Assembly (NCBI GenBank): GCA_024398495.1
Contig: JAKSJA010000010.1
Coordinates: 1-53,930, forward strand
Direction: 5' to 3'
Length of the DNA: 53,930 bases
From: Bacteroidaceae bacterium
GTDB taxonomy: Bacteria; Bacteroidota; Bacteroidia; Bacteroidales; Bacteroidaceae
Shown: piece after piece, positions 17,865 through 27,430 of the stretch
Layout: every line of letters starts with the position of its first letter
How positions within the stretch are numbered: the stretch's first letter is position 1
The notes under the pieces: generated by a model
Database searches by the model: none
What the model was told of the DNA's origin: nothing
Seen by the model: the letters and a program-made list of their open reading frames with translations, nothing else
Program-made: the position numbers and the translations under genes

Positions 17865-19046
17865 ATGAGTAACATCAAAGAAAGCTACAAGACGTTTTAT
17901 GGCAACGAACCACAGTATGTCATTTTCGCGCCATATCGGGTTTGCCCGCTTGGAGCACATGTTGACCACCAACATGGCATAGTTACCGGCTTCGCCTTTG
18001 ACAAAGGTGTACATCTCGCGTTCTCACCTACCGAAGACGGTACTGTAGAATTGCACAGCCTTTCCTTTGAAGGCGACATCAACTTCAACGTACAGATCCC
18101 CACACAGGTTAAGCATGGTAATTGGGGAGACTATGCACGTGGTGCCAAGTTTGCTTTGAGACAACGGTTCACACTCAAAAAGGGCATAAAAGGTGTACTA
18201 AAAGGCACGTTACCTATAGGAGGTCTTTCATCATCAGCAGCAGTGTTGGTTGCATACGTAATGGCACTTGCAAAGGCTAATGACATAGAACTGACGAAGA
18301 TGGAAATCGTCAACATCGCATCACAGGCAGAGAGAGAGTACATCGGTCTAAACAATGGTATTCTTGACCAAAGTTGTATCGTACTGTCAGAAAAAGACTC
18401 TTTGCTTTTCCTTGACACAGATACGGAAGACTATCGCGTCATAAAGAAAAATCCAAAGATGCCAGACTTCCATTTAGGTATTTTCTTCTCTGGTCTGACA
18501 CGTTCATTAGTAGGCAGCGACTACAATCTCCGTGTTGCAGAATGCAAGACAGCAGCATGGAACATGTTGGCATATACCGACCAGCCGTTGAAAAAACTCG
18601 ACAAGACATATCTGCGTGACATTCCAAGAGAAACATATGAGAATACATGCGATATGATGCCAAAACGCTTTGCAAAACGTGCTGAACATTTCTATACAGA
18701 ATACCGTCGCGTACGACAGGGGGTGACAGCATGGGAAAGCGGCAATATTCAACTATTCGGCAAACTGTCGTTTGAGAGTTGCGAAAGCAGTATCCACAAC
18801 TACGAATGCGGTTCACCTGAGTTGATTGCAATATACAATATCATGCGTAGCCTTGACGGCATCTATGGAGGAAGATTTTCCGGTGCTGGCTTCAAGGGGG
18901 CTTGTATCGCCATGGTAAATCCTGAGAAAGAAGACAAAATACGAGAACAGCTGACAAACCGTTATTTGGAGCAATTCCCAGAATATGAAGGAACCTTCGA
19001 GGTTCATTTCTGTAAAATTGATGACGGGGCAAGGTTCATTAACTAA
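17865..19046 (+). CDS. Galacturonokinase-like GHMP sugar kinase
   Basis: A 393-aa GHMP-superfamily kinase. The ATP loop is LPIGGLSSSAAV (about residues 116-127) and the C-terminal motif is GGRFSGAGFKG. The sugar-binding N-terminal motif is PYRVCPLGAHVDHQHG (23-38). Ordinary galactokinase has GRVNLIGEHTDYNGG there; the form here is what I recall from plant galacturonokinase (PYRICPLGAHIDHQ). It would then make galacturonate 1-phosphate. The two cotranscribed genes encode a nucleotidyltransferase and a UDP-uronate epimerase-like protein, which supports this. The upstream start at 17838 overlaps the promoter, so 17865 is used. Confidence 0.65.
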   Translation: MSNIKESYKTFYGNEPQYVIFAPYRVCPLGAHVDHQHGIVTGFAFDKGVHLAFSPTEDGTVELHSLSFEGDINFNVQIPTQVKHGNWGDYARGAKFALRQRFTLKKGIKGVLKGTLPIGGLSSSAAVLVAYVMALAKANDIELTKMEIVNIASQAEREYIGLNNGILDQSCIVLSEKDSLLFLDTDTEDYRVIKKNPKMPDFHLGIFFSGLTRSLVGSDYNLRVAECKTAAWNMLAYTDQPLKKLDKTYLRDIPRETYENTCDMMPKRFAKRAEHFYTEYRRVRQGVTAWESGNIQLFGKLSFESCESSIHNYECGSPELIAIYNIMRSLDGIYGGRFSGAGFKGACIAMVNPEKEDKIREQLTNRYLEQFPEYEGTFEVHFCKIDDGARFIN

Positions 19047-19055
19047 TATACTACA

Positions 19056-19787
19056 ATGATAAATATCATTTTGGCTGCAGGGTATGCCACAAGAATGTAT
19101 CCGCTGACAGAGAATTATCCGAAACCTCTCCTGAAGATTGGTGGTACCAGCATATTGGACAGACTCATGGCTGACGTAGATGAGCTTGAAGACATCTCTG
19201 CACATATCCTCGTAACAAATGCAAAGTTCACCCACATATTTGAGGAGTGGAAAGAGAAATCATCTTATAAGAAACCTATAACCATTATCAACGACGGTTC
19301 AACCAATAATGACAATCGTATCGGTGCTGTCAAAGATTTATTATTGGCATTGAGCAATATCTATCAGTCCCAAGAAGACGTATTAGTATTAGCCGCTGAC
19401 AACATTCTGGATTTTTCCTTGAAAGGTTTCATAAAATTCTTCCATGAGAAGAAAACATCGCTGATAATGTGTCATCATGAAGAAAGCATCCCTGCCCTAC
19501 AACGTACCGGAGTGGTATGTCTTGACGACAACAACAAGGTGTTGCTGATGGAAGAAAAGCCACAGGAGCCGAAATCACATTGGGCAGTACCTCCTTTTTA
19601 TATATACGCGCGCGAGGATTTCAACATAATACAACATTGCATTGAAAACGGATGCGGTTATGACGCCCCCGGCAATCTGGCTCATTATCTTTGCGACAAA
19701 TCCATCGTTCATGCATGGGAAATGCCTGGCAAACGTTATGACATCGGGAATCTTGAAATATACGAAAAATACAAAAACGGAATATAA
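19056..19787 (+). CDS. Sugar-1-phosphate nucleotidyltransferase
   Basis: A 243-aa nucleotidyltransferase of the NTP-transferase fold. The opening IILAAGYATRMYPLTENYPKPLLKIGG is the nucleotide-binding signature with its conserved Arg and Lys; VLVLAADNILDF carries the metal-binding aspartate. It adds a nucleotide to a sugar 1-phosphate. It starts 9 bp after the GHMP kinase, so its substrate is probably that kinase's product (galacturonate 1-phosphate to UDP-galacturonate, by inference). No left-handed beta-helix acyltransferase domain is attached. Confidence 0.8.
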   Translation: MINIILAAGYATRMYPLTENYPKPLLKIGGTSILDRLMADVDELEDISAHILVTNAKFTHIFEEWKEKSSYKKPITIINDGSTNNDNRIGAVKDLLLALSNIYQSQEDVLVLAADNILDFSLKGFIKFFHEKKTSLIMCHHEESIPALQRTGVVCLDDNNKVLLMEEKPQEPKSHWAVPPFYIYAREDFNIIQHCIENGCGYDAPGNLAHYLCDKSIVHAWEMPGKRYDIGNLEIYEKYKNGI

Positions 19788-19814
19788 TCATATTCATAAC
19801 AGAACATACAATAT

Positions 19815-20831
19815 ATGAAAATATTAGTAACGGGAGCAGCTGGCTTCATAGGAATGCATCTAACAAAATGGCTTTTGGAGCGTGGAGATGAAGTTGTAGG
19901 ATTGGACAATATCAACAATTACTATCCACAGAAGTTAAAATATGCACGGCTGGAAGAGTTGGGCATAACAAATCTACAAGAGAATGAAAAGCACCAGTCA
20001 TCAACCTATGAGCGGTTTTCCTTCATCTACGGAGATATTGCAGACAGAAAATTACTGCCTATGCTTTTTGAGAGTGAACATTTTGACATTGTTGTCAATC
20101 TCGCAGCACAGGCTGGTGTACGCTACTCTATTGAAAACCCATTCGCATACATAGAGGCAAATCTCGTAGGTTTCGCGAACATACTGGAATGTTGCCGTCA
20201 TAATCCTGTCAAACATCTTGTATATGCTTCATCAAGTAGTGTATATGGTGGAAACACAAAGACGCCATTCTCAGAAGATGACAAAGTAGATAATCCCGTA
20301 TCACTGTATGCCGCAACAAAAAAATCTAACGAACTGATGGCAAGTTGTTACAGCAAGTTGTACGACATTCCTGCAACAGGTTTGAGATTTTTCACCGTTT
20401 ACGGACCTTGGGGAAGACCAGACATGGCACCTATGCTGTTTGCCCACGCCATCTCAAACGGACAACCGATAAAAGTATTCAACCATGGAGATATGATGCG
20501 AGACTTTACATATGTTGAGGATATTGTCAATGGTATTATACGAGTCATCGACAATCCACCTGCATCAGACAATCAGACTCCGCATACTGTATATAACATA
20601 GGTTGCAGTAATCCAGTAAAACTAATGGACTTTATCTCTACCATTGAGACTGCGATAGGAAAGGATGCGGAAAAGATAATGCTCCCTATGCAGCCAGGGG
20701 ATGTCTATCAAACCTATGCTGACACATCAAAATTAGAGCATGATATGGGATATAAGCCATCAACATCTTTGAAAGAAGGTATTGCTCATTTCATCTACTG
20801 GTATAAAAGCGAAAAAAATCCACTGAAATAA
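19815..20831 (+). CDS. NAD-dependent epimerase, UDP-glucuronate 4-epimerase-like
   Basis: A 338-aa short-chain dehydrogenase/reductase with the Rossmann motif VTGAAGFIGMHL, catalytic YAATKKSNE (Tyr-x3-Lys) and SSSSVYG. The segment NLAAQAGVRYSIENPFAYIEANLVGF and the early DNINNYY are typical of UDP-glucuronate 4-epimerases. It would interconvert UDP-galacturonate and UDP-glucuronate. It is third in the kinase-nucleotidyltransferase-epimerase operon, with a 27-bp gap. Confidence 0.82.
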   Translation: MKILVTGAAGFIGMHLTKWLLERGDEVVGLDNINNYYPQKLKYARLEELGITNLQENEKHQSSTYERFSFIYGDIADRKLLPMLFESEHFDIVVNLAAQAGVRYSIENPFAYIEANLVGFANILECCRHNPVKHLVYASSSSVYGGNTKTPFSEDDKVDNPVSLYAATKKSNELMASCYSKLYDIPATGLRFFTVYGPWGRPDMAPMLFAHAISNGQPIKVFNHGDMMRDFTYVEDIVNGIIRVIDNPPASDNQTPHTVYNIGCSNPVKLMDFISTIETAIGKDAEKIMLPMQPGDVYQTYADTSKLEHDMGYKPSTSLKEGIAHFIYWYKSEKNPLK

Positions 20832-20852
20832 GTGTATTTTTTAGTTTTTTTC

Positions 20853-20861
20853 TAATTTTGC
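20853..20861 (+). promoter_or_regulatory. nagB promoter -7 box
   Basis: TAATTTTGC lies 52 bp before the nagB start and just after the epimerase stop. No clean TTTG is at the usual distance; the upstream stretch is T-rich. Confidence 0.5.
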
Positions 20862-20913
20862 ACACAAATAAATTAAATACAATTAGTATAATAAACATTA
20901 AATTTCAATAACT

Positions 20914-21732
20914 ATGAGAGTGATTATTGCTGAAGACTATGAGAAAATGTCTATCTGGGCAGCAAATTATGTTGCTGAAAAAATAATTGAAGCTAATCCT
21001 ACCCCAGAAAAGCCATTTGTTCTTGGTTGTCCCACAGGAAGTTCGCCTTTAGGACTTTACAAGCAACTCATCAAACTGAATAAAGAAGGCAAAATAAGTT
21101 TCAAGAATGTCATCACATTCAATATGGACGAATATGTTGGACTTCCTGAATCGCATCCAGAAAGTTACCATAGTTTCATGTGGACGAACTTCTTCAACCA
21201 TATTGACATTAAAAAAGAAAATGTGCATATCTTGAACGGCAATGCCAAAGACCTCATGAAAGAATGTGAAGACTACGAAAAAGCCATAGAAAAAGCCGGT
21301 GGCATAGATCTTTTCATGGGTGGAATAGGTCCTGACGGACACATCGCATTCAATGAACCAGGCAGTTCACTTGGCAGCAAAACAAGGGTAAAGACTTTAA
21401 CCACAAATACTATTCAAGCAAACAGTCGTTTCTTTGACAACGACATCAACAAAGTGCCCAAGCAGGCACTCACGGTTGGTGTTGCTACTGTGATGGCAGC
21501 AAAAGAGGTGCTTATCGTATGCAATGGTCCTCAGAAGTCACGCGCCCTTCATCACATCATCGACTACGGAATAAATCACATGTGGACAGCCTCTGCATTA
21601 CAGATGCACCCTCATGGAAACATCGTCTGTGATGAAGATGCAACCGTTGACCTTAAGTTGTCAACATACCAGTATTTCAAAGACAAACAACAACTGGAAG
21701 GTATCGTAGAGAAATATCTCAATCGTTTCTAA
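20914..21732 (+). CDS. nagB: Glucosamine-6-phosphate deaminase
   Basis: A 272-aa enzyme converting glucosamine 6-phosphate to fructose 6-phosphate and ammonia. Marks: LGCPTGSSPLGLYKQL (phosphate loop), TFNMDEYVGL (catalytic Asp region), GGIGPDGHIAFNEPGSS and SRALHHIIDYGINHMW. The length is that of the catalytic domain alone. It appears to be single-gene, converging on the TlpA-like gene with 14 bp between stops and no hairpin terminator there. Confidence 0.95.
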   Translation: MRVIIAEDYEKMSIWAANYVAEKIIEANPTPEKPFVLGCPTGSSPLGLYKQLIKLNKEGKISFKNVITFNMDEYVGLPESHPESYHSFMWTNFFNHIDIKKENVHILNGNAKDLMKECEDYEKAIEKAGGIDLFMGGIGPDGHIAFNEPGSSLGSKTRVKTLTTNTIQANSRFFDNDINKVPKQALTVGVATVMAAKEVLIVCNGPQKSRALHHIIDYGINHMWTASALQMHPHGNIVCDEDATVDLKLSTYQYFKDKQQLEGIVEKYLNRF

Positions 21733-21746
21733 CGATAGTTTTTCCC

Positions 21747-22745
21747 TTACATTCCTATCATTTGTTTTATTTGGGTTTCATCTATATTTCTACCCAATAT
21801 TGTACCGTCTGGTGCAAAGAGAATCACAAACGGAATGCCTTCGAAGCCATACACATCACGTATGCTCGTTGGCATTCCGTCGTCTGATAGTACTGTCCAC
21901 GGTATCTGCAATTCATTTATTGCATCTCTCGTATTCTTAAGTTTATCACGGGTTGCCACACCGATGATGTCAAACGTTTTTTGCTGTTGACTCAAGTAAA
22001 TATCTTTTAGTTTTGAGATCAAAGCTCTGCATGGCGGACACCAACTTGCCCAGCAATCCATGATGACATATTTGCCCTTGCCTACATAATTGGACAGTTC
22101 AACCTCCTTACCATCAACTGTCAGCAGTGTTACATCAGAAAACATCTGCCCAACATCTGTCTGCTTCTCACGTTCAATGTTCTTTTTCACCATCTTGAAA
22201 AGTACATCATCCTTAATGTCCTCACCAGCAGTCTGGTACAGAGAATCAACGAACTGGGCACCAAGAGAATATATGGCGACAGACGTAACATACGCACCCA
22301 ACGCATCATCATTGTGTTTGTTCCAACAGTCTATTGTCAATTGTTTAATCTCATCTTTGTTTTTATTTTCATCCAAAGAGTCAAGTGCCTCAAACAAAGA
22401 TTTCAGTTCCGCATTCAGTCCACCACCGACAGCGTAGTCAACAGTATCTGACAACAACATTTCTCCACCTTCCAGCACAAACAGCCATCCGCCATGCGAC
22501 ACGTCGCTACTGACAGTAACCATCACTGGAGTTTCCACAGAGCCTTCAAACAAGAAATGATGATTTTCCACCACTGCTGAATCCAGAATTTTATCACTTT
22601 TATAGACTTTGAGATACATCATCTGCCCAACATCATCAACAGCAGTCTTTCCTTCTATTCTATAGCAAGGAGCATCGGAGCAAGCACCAAAAATGATAGC
22701 CACCAAAAATGTGGCGGCTACCGTCATTATATCATTTATTTTCAT
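21747..22745 (-). CDS. TlpA/ResA-like thioredoxin-fold lipoprotein
   Basis: A 332-aa envelope protein. The signal MKINDIMTVAATFLVAIIFGAC ends in a lipobox cysteine. The first half (YRIEGKTAVDDVGQMMYLKVY...) resembles the DUF4369 domain, and the second half is a thioredoxin fold with the redox motif WASWCPPCRALISKL. Such proteins reduce or exchange disulfides in the periplasm. The frame extends upstream to 22811, but the promoter lies within it, so 22745 is used. Confidence 0.88.
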   Translation of the reverse strand: MKINDIMTVAATFLVAIIFGACSDAPCYRIEGKTAVDDVGQMMYLKVYKSDKILDSAVVENHHFLFEGSVETPVMVTVSSDVSHGGWLFVLEGGEMLLSDTVDYAVGGGLNAELKSLFEALDSLDENKNKDEIKQLTIDCWNKHNDDALGAYVTSVAIYSLGAQFVDSLYQTAGEDIKDDVLFKMVKKNIEREKQTDVGQMFSDVTLLTVDGKEVELSNYVGKGKYVIMDCWASWCPPCRALISKLKDIYLSQQQKTFDIIGVATRDKLKNTRDAINELQIPWTVLSDDGMPTSIRDVYGFEGIPFVILFAPDGTILGRNIDETQIKQMIGM

Positions 22746-22780
22746 TTTCGTAGAATGTAGATTAAAAAATACTTTCGTGA

Positions 22781-22830
22781 GCAAAGTTAATGCAACTGAA
22801 ACGAAAAACAAAAAATAACAAAATTATTTT
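22781..22830 (-). promoter_or_regulatory. Promoter of the TlpA-like gene
   Basis: Minus strand: AAAATAATT (plus 22822-22830), TTTG (plus 22809-22812), 19 bp, TAACTTTGC (plus 22781-22789). Its far end overlaps the -33 box of the divergent plus-strand promoter. Confidence 0.75.
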
Positions 22831-22861
22831 GTCTATTTTGAAGAAAATAACATTATCTTTG
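22828..22861 (+). promoter_or_regulatory. Promoter of the DUF975 gene
   Basis: TTTG (22828-22831), 22 bp, TATCTTTG (22854-22861). It is divergent from, and overlaps, the TlpA-like promoter, so the two genes may compete or be co-regulated. Confidence 0.55.
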
Positions 22862-22898
22862 TGCACAATAAAAATATTTCATCTAAAAAAATTCAATT

Positions 22899-23549
22899 AT
22901 GACACCATTAAGATTCTACAAAAGAGAAGCAAAAAAGAGTTTGGAAAACAATTGGGGCGATGCAGCAATCGCAACATTGGTATTTCTCATAACCACTATC
23001 TTACTGACATTGGCAGTACAAGGCATTTTCACATTATGTGGCATTAACCATACAATCTCATTTACGGAAAACTTCAAATCAGACTGGGCAAGCACCATTG
23101 CATCAATCATTGCATTACCTTTAGTATGGGGTTTCTATGTCGTCTTTCTAGGCTTATGCAGAGGAGAGAAAATTTCTATCTCAAAAATTTTTGACGGCTA
23201 TAGAGGAAACGAATTTGTGAGGATATTCACCACATTATTTATATATTGCATCGGTGTTATAATAGGGCTTATTTTGTTCATCATCCCTGGCATTATTCTA
23301 TCTCTTTGCTGGTGCATGGTACCGTTTGTATTAAAGGATCATCCTGAACTGAAAAACATGGCAGCCCTAAAAGAGAGTGCAAGAATAATGAACGGTCACA
23401 AAATGCGTCTTTTCTTATTGAGTCTCAGCTTTATTGGATGGCTAATAATCGGTATCATCACTTTCGGCATTGGTTTTATATGGATAGAGCCTTATATGAT
23501 GACTACCCTTGCAAAATTCTACGAAGACATCACGAAAAGTGAAGCATAA
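22899..23549 (+). CDS. DUF975-like integral membrane protein
   Basis: A 216-aa membrane protein with about five hydrophobic segments (near 24-47, 65-88, 110-135, 140-150, 172-196). The layout fits DUF975: short basic N-terminus KREAKKSLENNWGDAA, a KISISKIFDGYRG loop, IIPGIILSLCWCMVPFVLKDHPEL, then ALKESARIMNGHKMRLFLL. Family function is unknown. Single gene with its own promoter and terminator. Confidence 0.75.
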   Translation: MTPLRFYKREAKKSLENNWGDAAIATLVFLITTILLTLAVQGIFTLCGINHTISFTENFKSDWASTIASIIALPLVWGFYVVFLGLCRGEKISISKIFDGYRGNEFVRIFTTLFIYCIGVIIGLILFIIPGIILSLCWCMVPFVLKDHPELKNMAALKESARIMNGHKMRLFLLSLSFIGWLIIGIITFGIGFIWIEPYMMTTLAKFYEDITKSEA

Positions 23550-23556
23550 AATATAA

Positions 23557-23584
23557 AAAGGTCAATTCCCATTGACCTTTTTTT
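23557..23584 (+). terminator. Bidirectional terminator, DUF975 gene and rodA
   Basis: A perfect 10-bp stem AAAGGTCAAT / ATTGACCTTT with a 4-nt loop, T-run on the plus side and AAAAAG-derived T-run on the minus side. It is between convergent genes. Confidence 0.88.
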
Positions 23585-23587
23585 GTA

Positions 23588-25078
23588 TCATATCTTTGAT
23601 GATATTTTGCGTTCTGCATCAAGTCGCAGGAAAATAAAGAGCAGAATAGTAAATCCCCACAATGAAGAGCCACCATAAGAGAAGAACGGCAGCGGAATTC
23701 CTATCACGGGCGTTATGCCCAACACCATACCTATATTGATAAGTAGGTGGAAGATAAATATACTTGCCACACAATATCCATAGACTCGTGCAAAACGCGT
23801 CACCTGCCGCTCCGCCAAGAAGATAAGCCGCAATATAAAACCAAGGAAAAGCAACAATACAAAAGTACATCCAAGGAAACCTTCTTCCTCACCTATTGTA
23901 CAATATATGAAATCAGTATCCTGTTCTGGTACATATTTCAGTTTTGTCTGCGTACCTTTCAGAAAGCCCTTACCTACCACTCCTCCGGAACCAATAGCAA
24001 TCTTGCTCTGATGTACATTATAGCCCACACCGGCAAGGTCTTCTTCCAAGCCGACAAGAACGTTGATACGTGCTTTCTGATATGGTTTCATCACATCATT
24101 GAGGACATAGTTTGCCGAACCATAAAATCCCAATGATACGACAATAAATCCTGTAATGACAAGACAGTGTTTATACCCATCTTTTATTCCTTTGTAGGCA
24201 AAATAAATTATAGCGGCAATGATGAGCAACAACAATACTATATTAACATTAAAAGGAGCGATATAACATGACACGATTATCGATATTGGCACGATTGCGA
24301 CTATTATCATCTTGACAAGTGTATTGGACACGTAATGTGTATGATGTTTCTCAGCTGTCTGTTTACCATACATATACTCCATAGTTGCTGTAAATATGAG
24401 TATGCCGAGATACACAAGGAATGTACCCAACCTTGTTGATTCATTCCAAAGCAAAACGTCTTGGTATTTAATGCCTACGACAAAATAGAATATCAATGCT
24501 ATACCCGTAAACAAGACAACTCCTGTCATCCCCTCACGGTAGAACATAAGGAAAAATGCAAGGTATACCAACGCAGAACCTGTCTCTTTCTGCATTATGA
24601 TGAGCAACATCGGGAATACGACAATGGCAACAGGCACGAACCAGTGTTTGACATGGGAAGAATTGAAACCATACGAGTTCATGAATTTTGCCACCGCCAA
24701 TGCCGTAACGAACTTGGCGAACTCTGCCGGCTGTACCTGCACGGGACCCAACACCAACCATGACCGCGAGCCATGAATCTGTTTCGGATTGAAAATTGTG
24801 ATAAACAGTATAAACATCATCACGCCATACAAGACATACGACGCGGAATCAAGAGAATCGTAGTCAATGAGCAATATCACGAAGGCCAATATCAATGCTG
24901 TCCCTATCCATACCAACTGCATGCCGGAGCGGGAAGAGAAACTGAATATCTCTGTTTCCTCCGTATAACTGGCCCCGCAGACTGCAAACAAGCCACAAAT
25001 GAGCATCGCGATAAACAGGCCCATTATCCATGGGTCTAAAGCCTGAAATACAGTTGGTCGTTTATTACCGGAAATCAT
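23588..25078 (-). CDS. rodA: Rod shape-determining glycosyltransferase RodA
   Basis: A 496-aa polytopic SEDS protein that polymerises glycan strands during elongation together with PBP2. It carries the SEDS pieces QPAEFAKF, HQSKIAIGSGGVVGKGFLKGTQTKLKYVPEQDTDFI and the signature NIGMVLGITPVIGIPLPFFSYGGSS. It has extra transmembrane sequence in the middle (about 235-330) compared with E. coli RodA (370 aa), as is common in Bacteroidales. Last gene of mreBCD-mrdA-rodA, 4 bp after mrdA. Confidence 0.93.
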   Translation of the reverse strand: MISGNKRPTVFQALDPWIMGLFIAMLICGLFAVCGASYTEETEIFSFSSRSGMQLVWIGTALILAFVILLIDYDSLDSASYVLYGVMMFILFITIFNPKQIHGSRSWLVLGPVQVQPAEFAKFVTALAVAKFMNSYGFNSSHVKHWFVPVAIVVFPMLLIIMQKETGSALVYLAFFLMFYREGMTGVVLFTGIALIFYFVVGIKYQDVLLWNESTRLGTFLVYLGILIFTATMEYMYGKQTAEKHHTHYVSNTLVKMIIVAIVPISIIVSCYIAPFNVNIVLLLLIIAAIIYFAYKGIKDGYKHCLVITGFIVVSLGFYGSANYVLNDVMKPYQKARINVLVGLEEDLAGVGYNVHQSKIAIGSGGVVGKGFLKGTQTKLKYVPEQDTDFIYCTIGEEEGFLGCTFVLLLFLGFILRLIFLAERQVTRFARVYGYCVASIFIFHLLINIGMVLGITPVIGIPLPFFSYGGSSLWGFTILLFIFLRLDAERKISSKI

Positions 25079-25082
25079 TTTT

Positions 25083-26924
25083 TTACACTTTTACTGTTAA
25101 GCTATCTGGCTGTTTGATTTTTTGCCTCACTCTATTTGTTCCGTGCTTTTGAACATTCAGATACTTTGTAAACAACTGCCTTGCCATTGGGACGGCAGTC
25201 CTTGCACCGAAGCCACCATTTTCCACATATATGGCGATAGCGATACGCGGATTCTGCCGAGGTGCAAACCCCATGAACACCGAATGGTCACTGCCACGGT
25301 TCTGTGCAGTTCCTGTCTTACCGCACACCTCCACGCCCGGAATGTTAGTGCCCACGCATGTTCCACGCAGCACGGCTGAACGCATACCCTGCACGACATG
25401 TTCATAATTCCGTCTGTCCACCATAGTATAATGGCGTTCCTTATATTTCTTGTCTATCTCTTCTCCTGAGATTCCTTTTACCATGTGAGGTACGATGTAA
25501 TATCCCCTATTGGCGATTGTCGCTGCCTGATTTGCTATCTGCAATGGTGTATTGGTAACCTCCCCCTGCCCTATGGAGATAGAGATTACTGTCAGCGGAT
25601 TCCAATGTTCATTGTATGCCTTGTCATAAAATTCCGCATTCGGTATCATTCCTCTCTTCTCTCCCGGCAGGTCTATGCCAAGAGTATATCCGAAACCCAT
25701 GCTGACCATATAGTCACGCCATTTCGACATGGCACTGTGAAGAGAAGAATAATGATGTCTGTTGTTGAGCATGTTATACAGCCCCCAACAGAAATATCCG
25801 TTACATGACGTGGATATCGCTTGCCGCAACCGCAGAGGAGAGGCATGGCCATGACACCCCACCTTCATACGTTTGTAACGAAATCCGTGATGGCAAGGGT
25901 AACTGGTAAGCGTGTCTATAATACCTTCCTGAAGGAATGCAAGAGCCTGTGACGGTTTGAACGTACTGCCCGGAGGATATGTTCCCATGATAGCACGGTT
26001 CACAAGCGGTTTCCTTTCATCGTTCTGCAACTGTCTCACATACTTTGCACGTTGTTTCGTATTCAATATCCTCAAATCATAAGACGGTGCCGACACCATA
26101 CACAGAACTTCGCCAGTCGATGGCTCTATGGCAACAATACTTCCACGATGTCCCACCATAAGACTTTCTGCCAACAGTTGCAAATCCAGGTCAAGAGAAA
26201 GCGTGAGGTCTTTGCCCGGATGCGGAGCCACATCGTACCTTCCACCCTCATACTGTCCGCGTACCCTTCCGTGTGAATCACGGAGAAGAATATTGACGCC
26301 TTTCTTACCACGCAGCTGCTGTTCGTAGGAACATTCTATTCCAATCTTCCCTTTATACTCACCCGACTGATAATAGTCATCTTCAAGAATATCATCTGAA
26401 TTAACTTCGCCAACCTCACCAAGCACGTGAGCGGCACAATTCTTTGCATATTGACGCACATAACGTCTCTGGACGCTGAATCCCGGAAAACGGAATTTCT
26501 TTTCTTCAAATATATTGAAGTCTTCTGCTGTCAACTGAGGGAACACCACCTGTTGGGTATATCTCGAATAAGCAGGATTCTTGGAATAGTCTTTTATTTC
26601 TTCGATGCGCTGAATGAAATCCTCTTTTGACACACCGAGAGTACGGCACAAGTCGAGGGTATCCATATTTGGATTTACCTCATTCATCACGACCATAAGG
26701 TCGTAGGTCTTGCTGTTATACACAAGCAGTTTCTTATGACGGTCCTTTATCACGCCACGTGCAGGGAGAGCCGTCTTCTTCAGCAAGGCAATGGACTCTG
26801 CCGACTTCTTGTAGTCTGGCGACAAAATCTGCAATGTGAACAGACGGGAAATGAAGATGATGACAATGACGACAGCAATGCCGGCAATAACAAAACATCT
26901 CTGTGACAATCTCTGTTCTGTCAT
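25083..26924 (-). CDS. mrdA: Penicillin-binding protein 2 (elongation transpeptidase)
   Basis: A 613-aa class B PBP, the transpeptidase partner of RodA. There is one N-terminal membrane segment (about 8-28), a dimerisation domain, then the catalytic domain with PPGSTFKPSQ (active serine), STSCNGYF (SxN) and CGKTGTAQN (KTG). The longer frame to 26972 runs into mreD; the start MTEQRLSQRC at 26924 gives an ATGA overlap with the mreD stop and is the better choice. Confidence 0.94.
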   Translation of the reverse strand: MTEQRLSQRCFVIAGIAVVIVIIFISRLFTLQILSPDYKKSAESIALLKKTALPARGVIKDRHKKLLVYNSKTYDLMVVMNEVNPNMDTLDLCRTLGVSKEDFIQRIEEIKDYSKNPAYSRYTQQVVFPQLTAEDFNIFEEKKFRFPGFSVQRRYVRQYAKNCAAHVLGEVGEVNSDDILEDDYYQSGEYKGKIGIECSYEQQLRGKKGVNILLRDSHGRVRGQYEGGRYDVAPHPGKDLTLSLDLDLQLLAESLMVGHRGSIVAIEPSTGEVLCMVSAPSYDLRILNTKQRAKYVRQLQNDERKPLVNRAIMGTYPPGSTFKPSQALAFLQEGIIDTLTSYPCHHGFRYKRMKVGCHGHASPLRLRQAISTSCNGYFCWGLYNMLNNRHHYSSLHSAMSKWRDYMVSMGFGYTLGIDLPGEKRGMIPNAEFYDKAYNEHWNPLTVISISIGQGEVTNTPLQIANQAATIANRGYYIVPHMVKGISGEEIDKKYKERHYTMVDRRNYEHVVQGMRSAVLRGTCVGTNIPGVEVCGKTGTAQNRGSDHSVFMGFAPRQNPRIAIAIYVENGGFGARTAVPMARQLFTKYLNVQKHGTNRVRQKIKQPDSLTVKV

Positions 26925-27415
26925 CGTTTGAAATTTTCGAAGACAAGGATAAGGACAACCGTCACAAACCAACTTGTCACGACTCTCAGTATCCAGTCTG
27001 CAAAATTAAACAGATTGAATGATTCGAATGTAAAGAACAGTAAGCAGAATATCAATACTGCCAACGAAGCATATATCACATAGTTCAGCACAGGCATTGA
27101 CTTCACGGACGGGTTTCTCCTGTCATTGGCATCTTTTGGATAAAAGGCGTAGAGAAGATATGGCTGTATCAAGCCCATTATCGTCAATGAGGCTGATGCT
27201 ACGCCCGGAGTATTGGTAAAGACATCTATTACCAACCCCATGAGGAAGCCCCACACAATGGCACCCCAACGAGGATAGTTCAATGGAATCTGCAGGATGA
27301 AATATACGAATAGTAACGGAATTGCCACCCCAAACAGATGGATACGGCTGAAAATCACCACCTGTGCCAGTACAAAGATGATAAACGTTACAGTTCTTTT
27401 GAATAAATCTTCCAT
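26921..27415 (-). CDS. mreD: Rod shape-determining protein MreD
   Basis: A 164-aa very hydrophobic inner-membrane protein with about five membrane segments and the motif ...LNYPRWGAIVWGFLMGLVIDVF, which is typical of MreD. It connects MreC with the elongation machinery. Identification rests on size, hydrophobicity and its position between mreC and mrdA. Confidence 0.88.
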   Translation of the reverse strand: MEDLFKRTVTFIIFVLAQVVIFSRIHLFGVAIPLLFVYFILQIPLNYPRWGAIVWGFLMGLVIDVFTNTPGVASASLTIMGLIQPYLLYAFYPKDANDRRNPSVKSMPVLNYVIYASLAVLIFCLLFFTFESFNLFNFADWILRVVTSWFVTVVLILVFENFKR

Positions 27416-27430
27416 TTCCGTTTCCTAATG

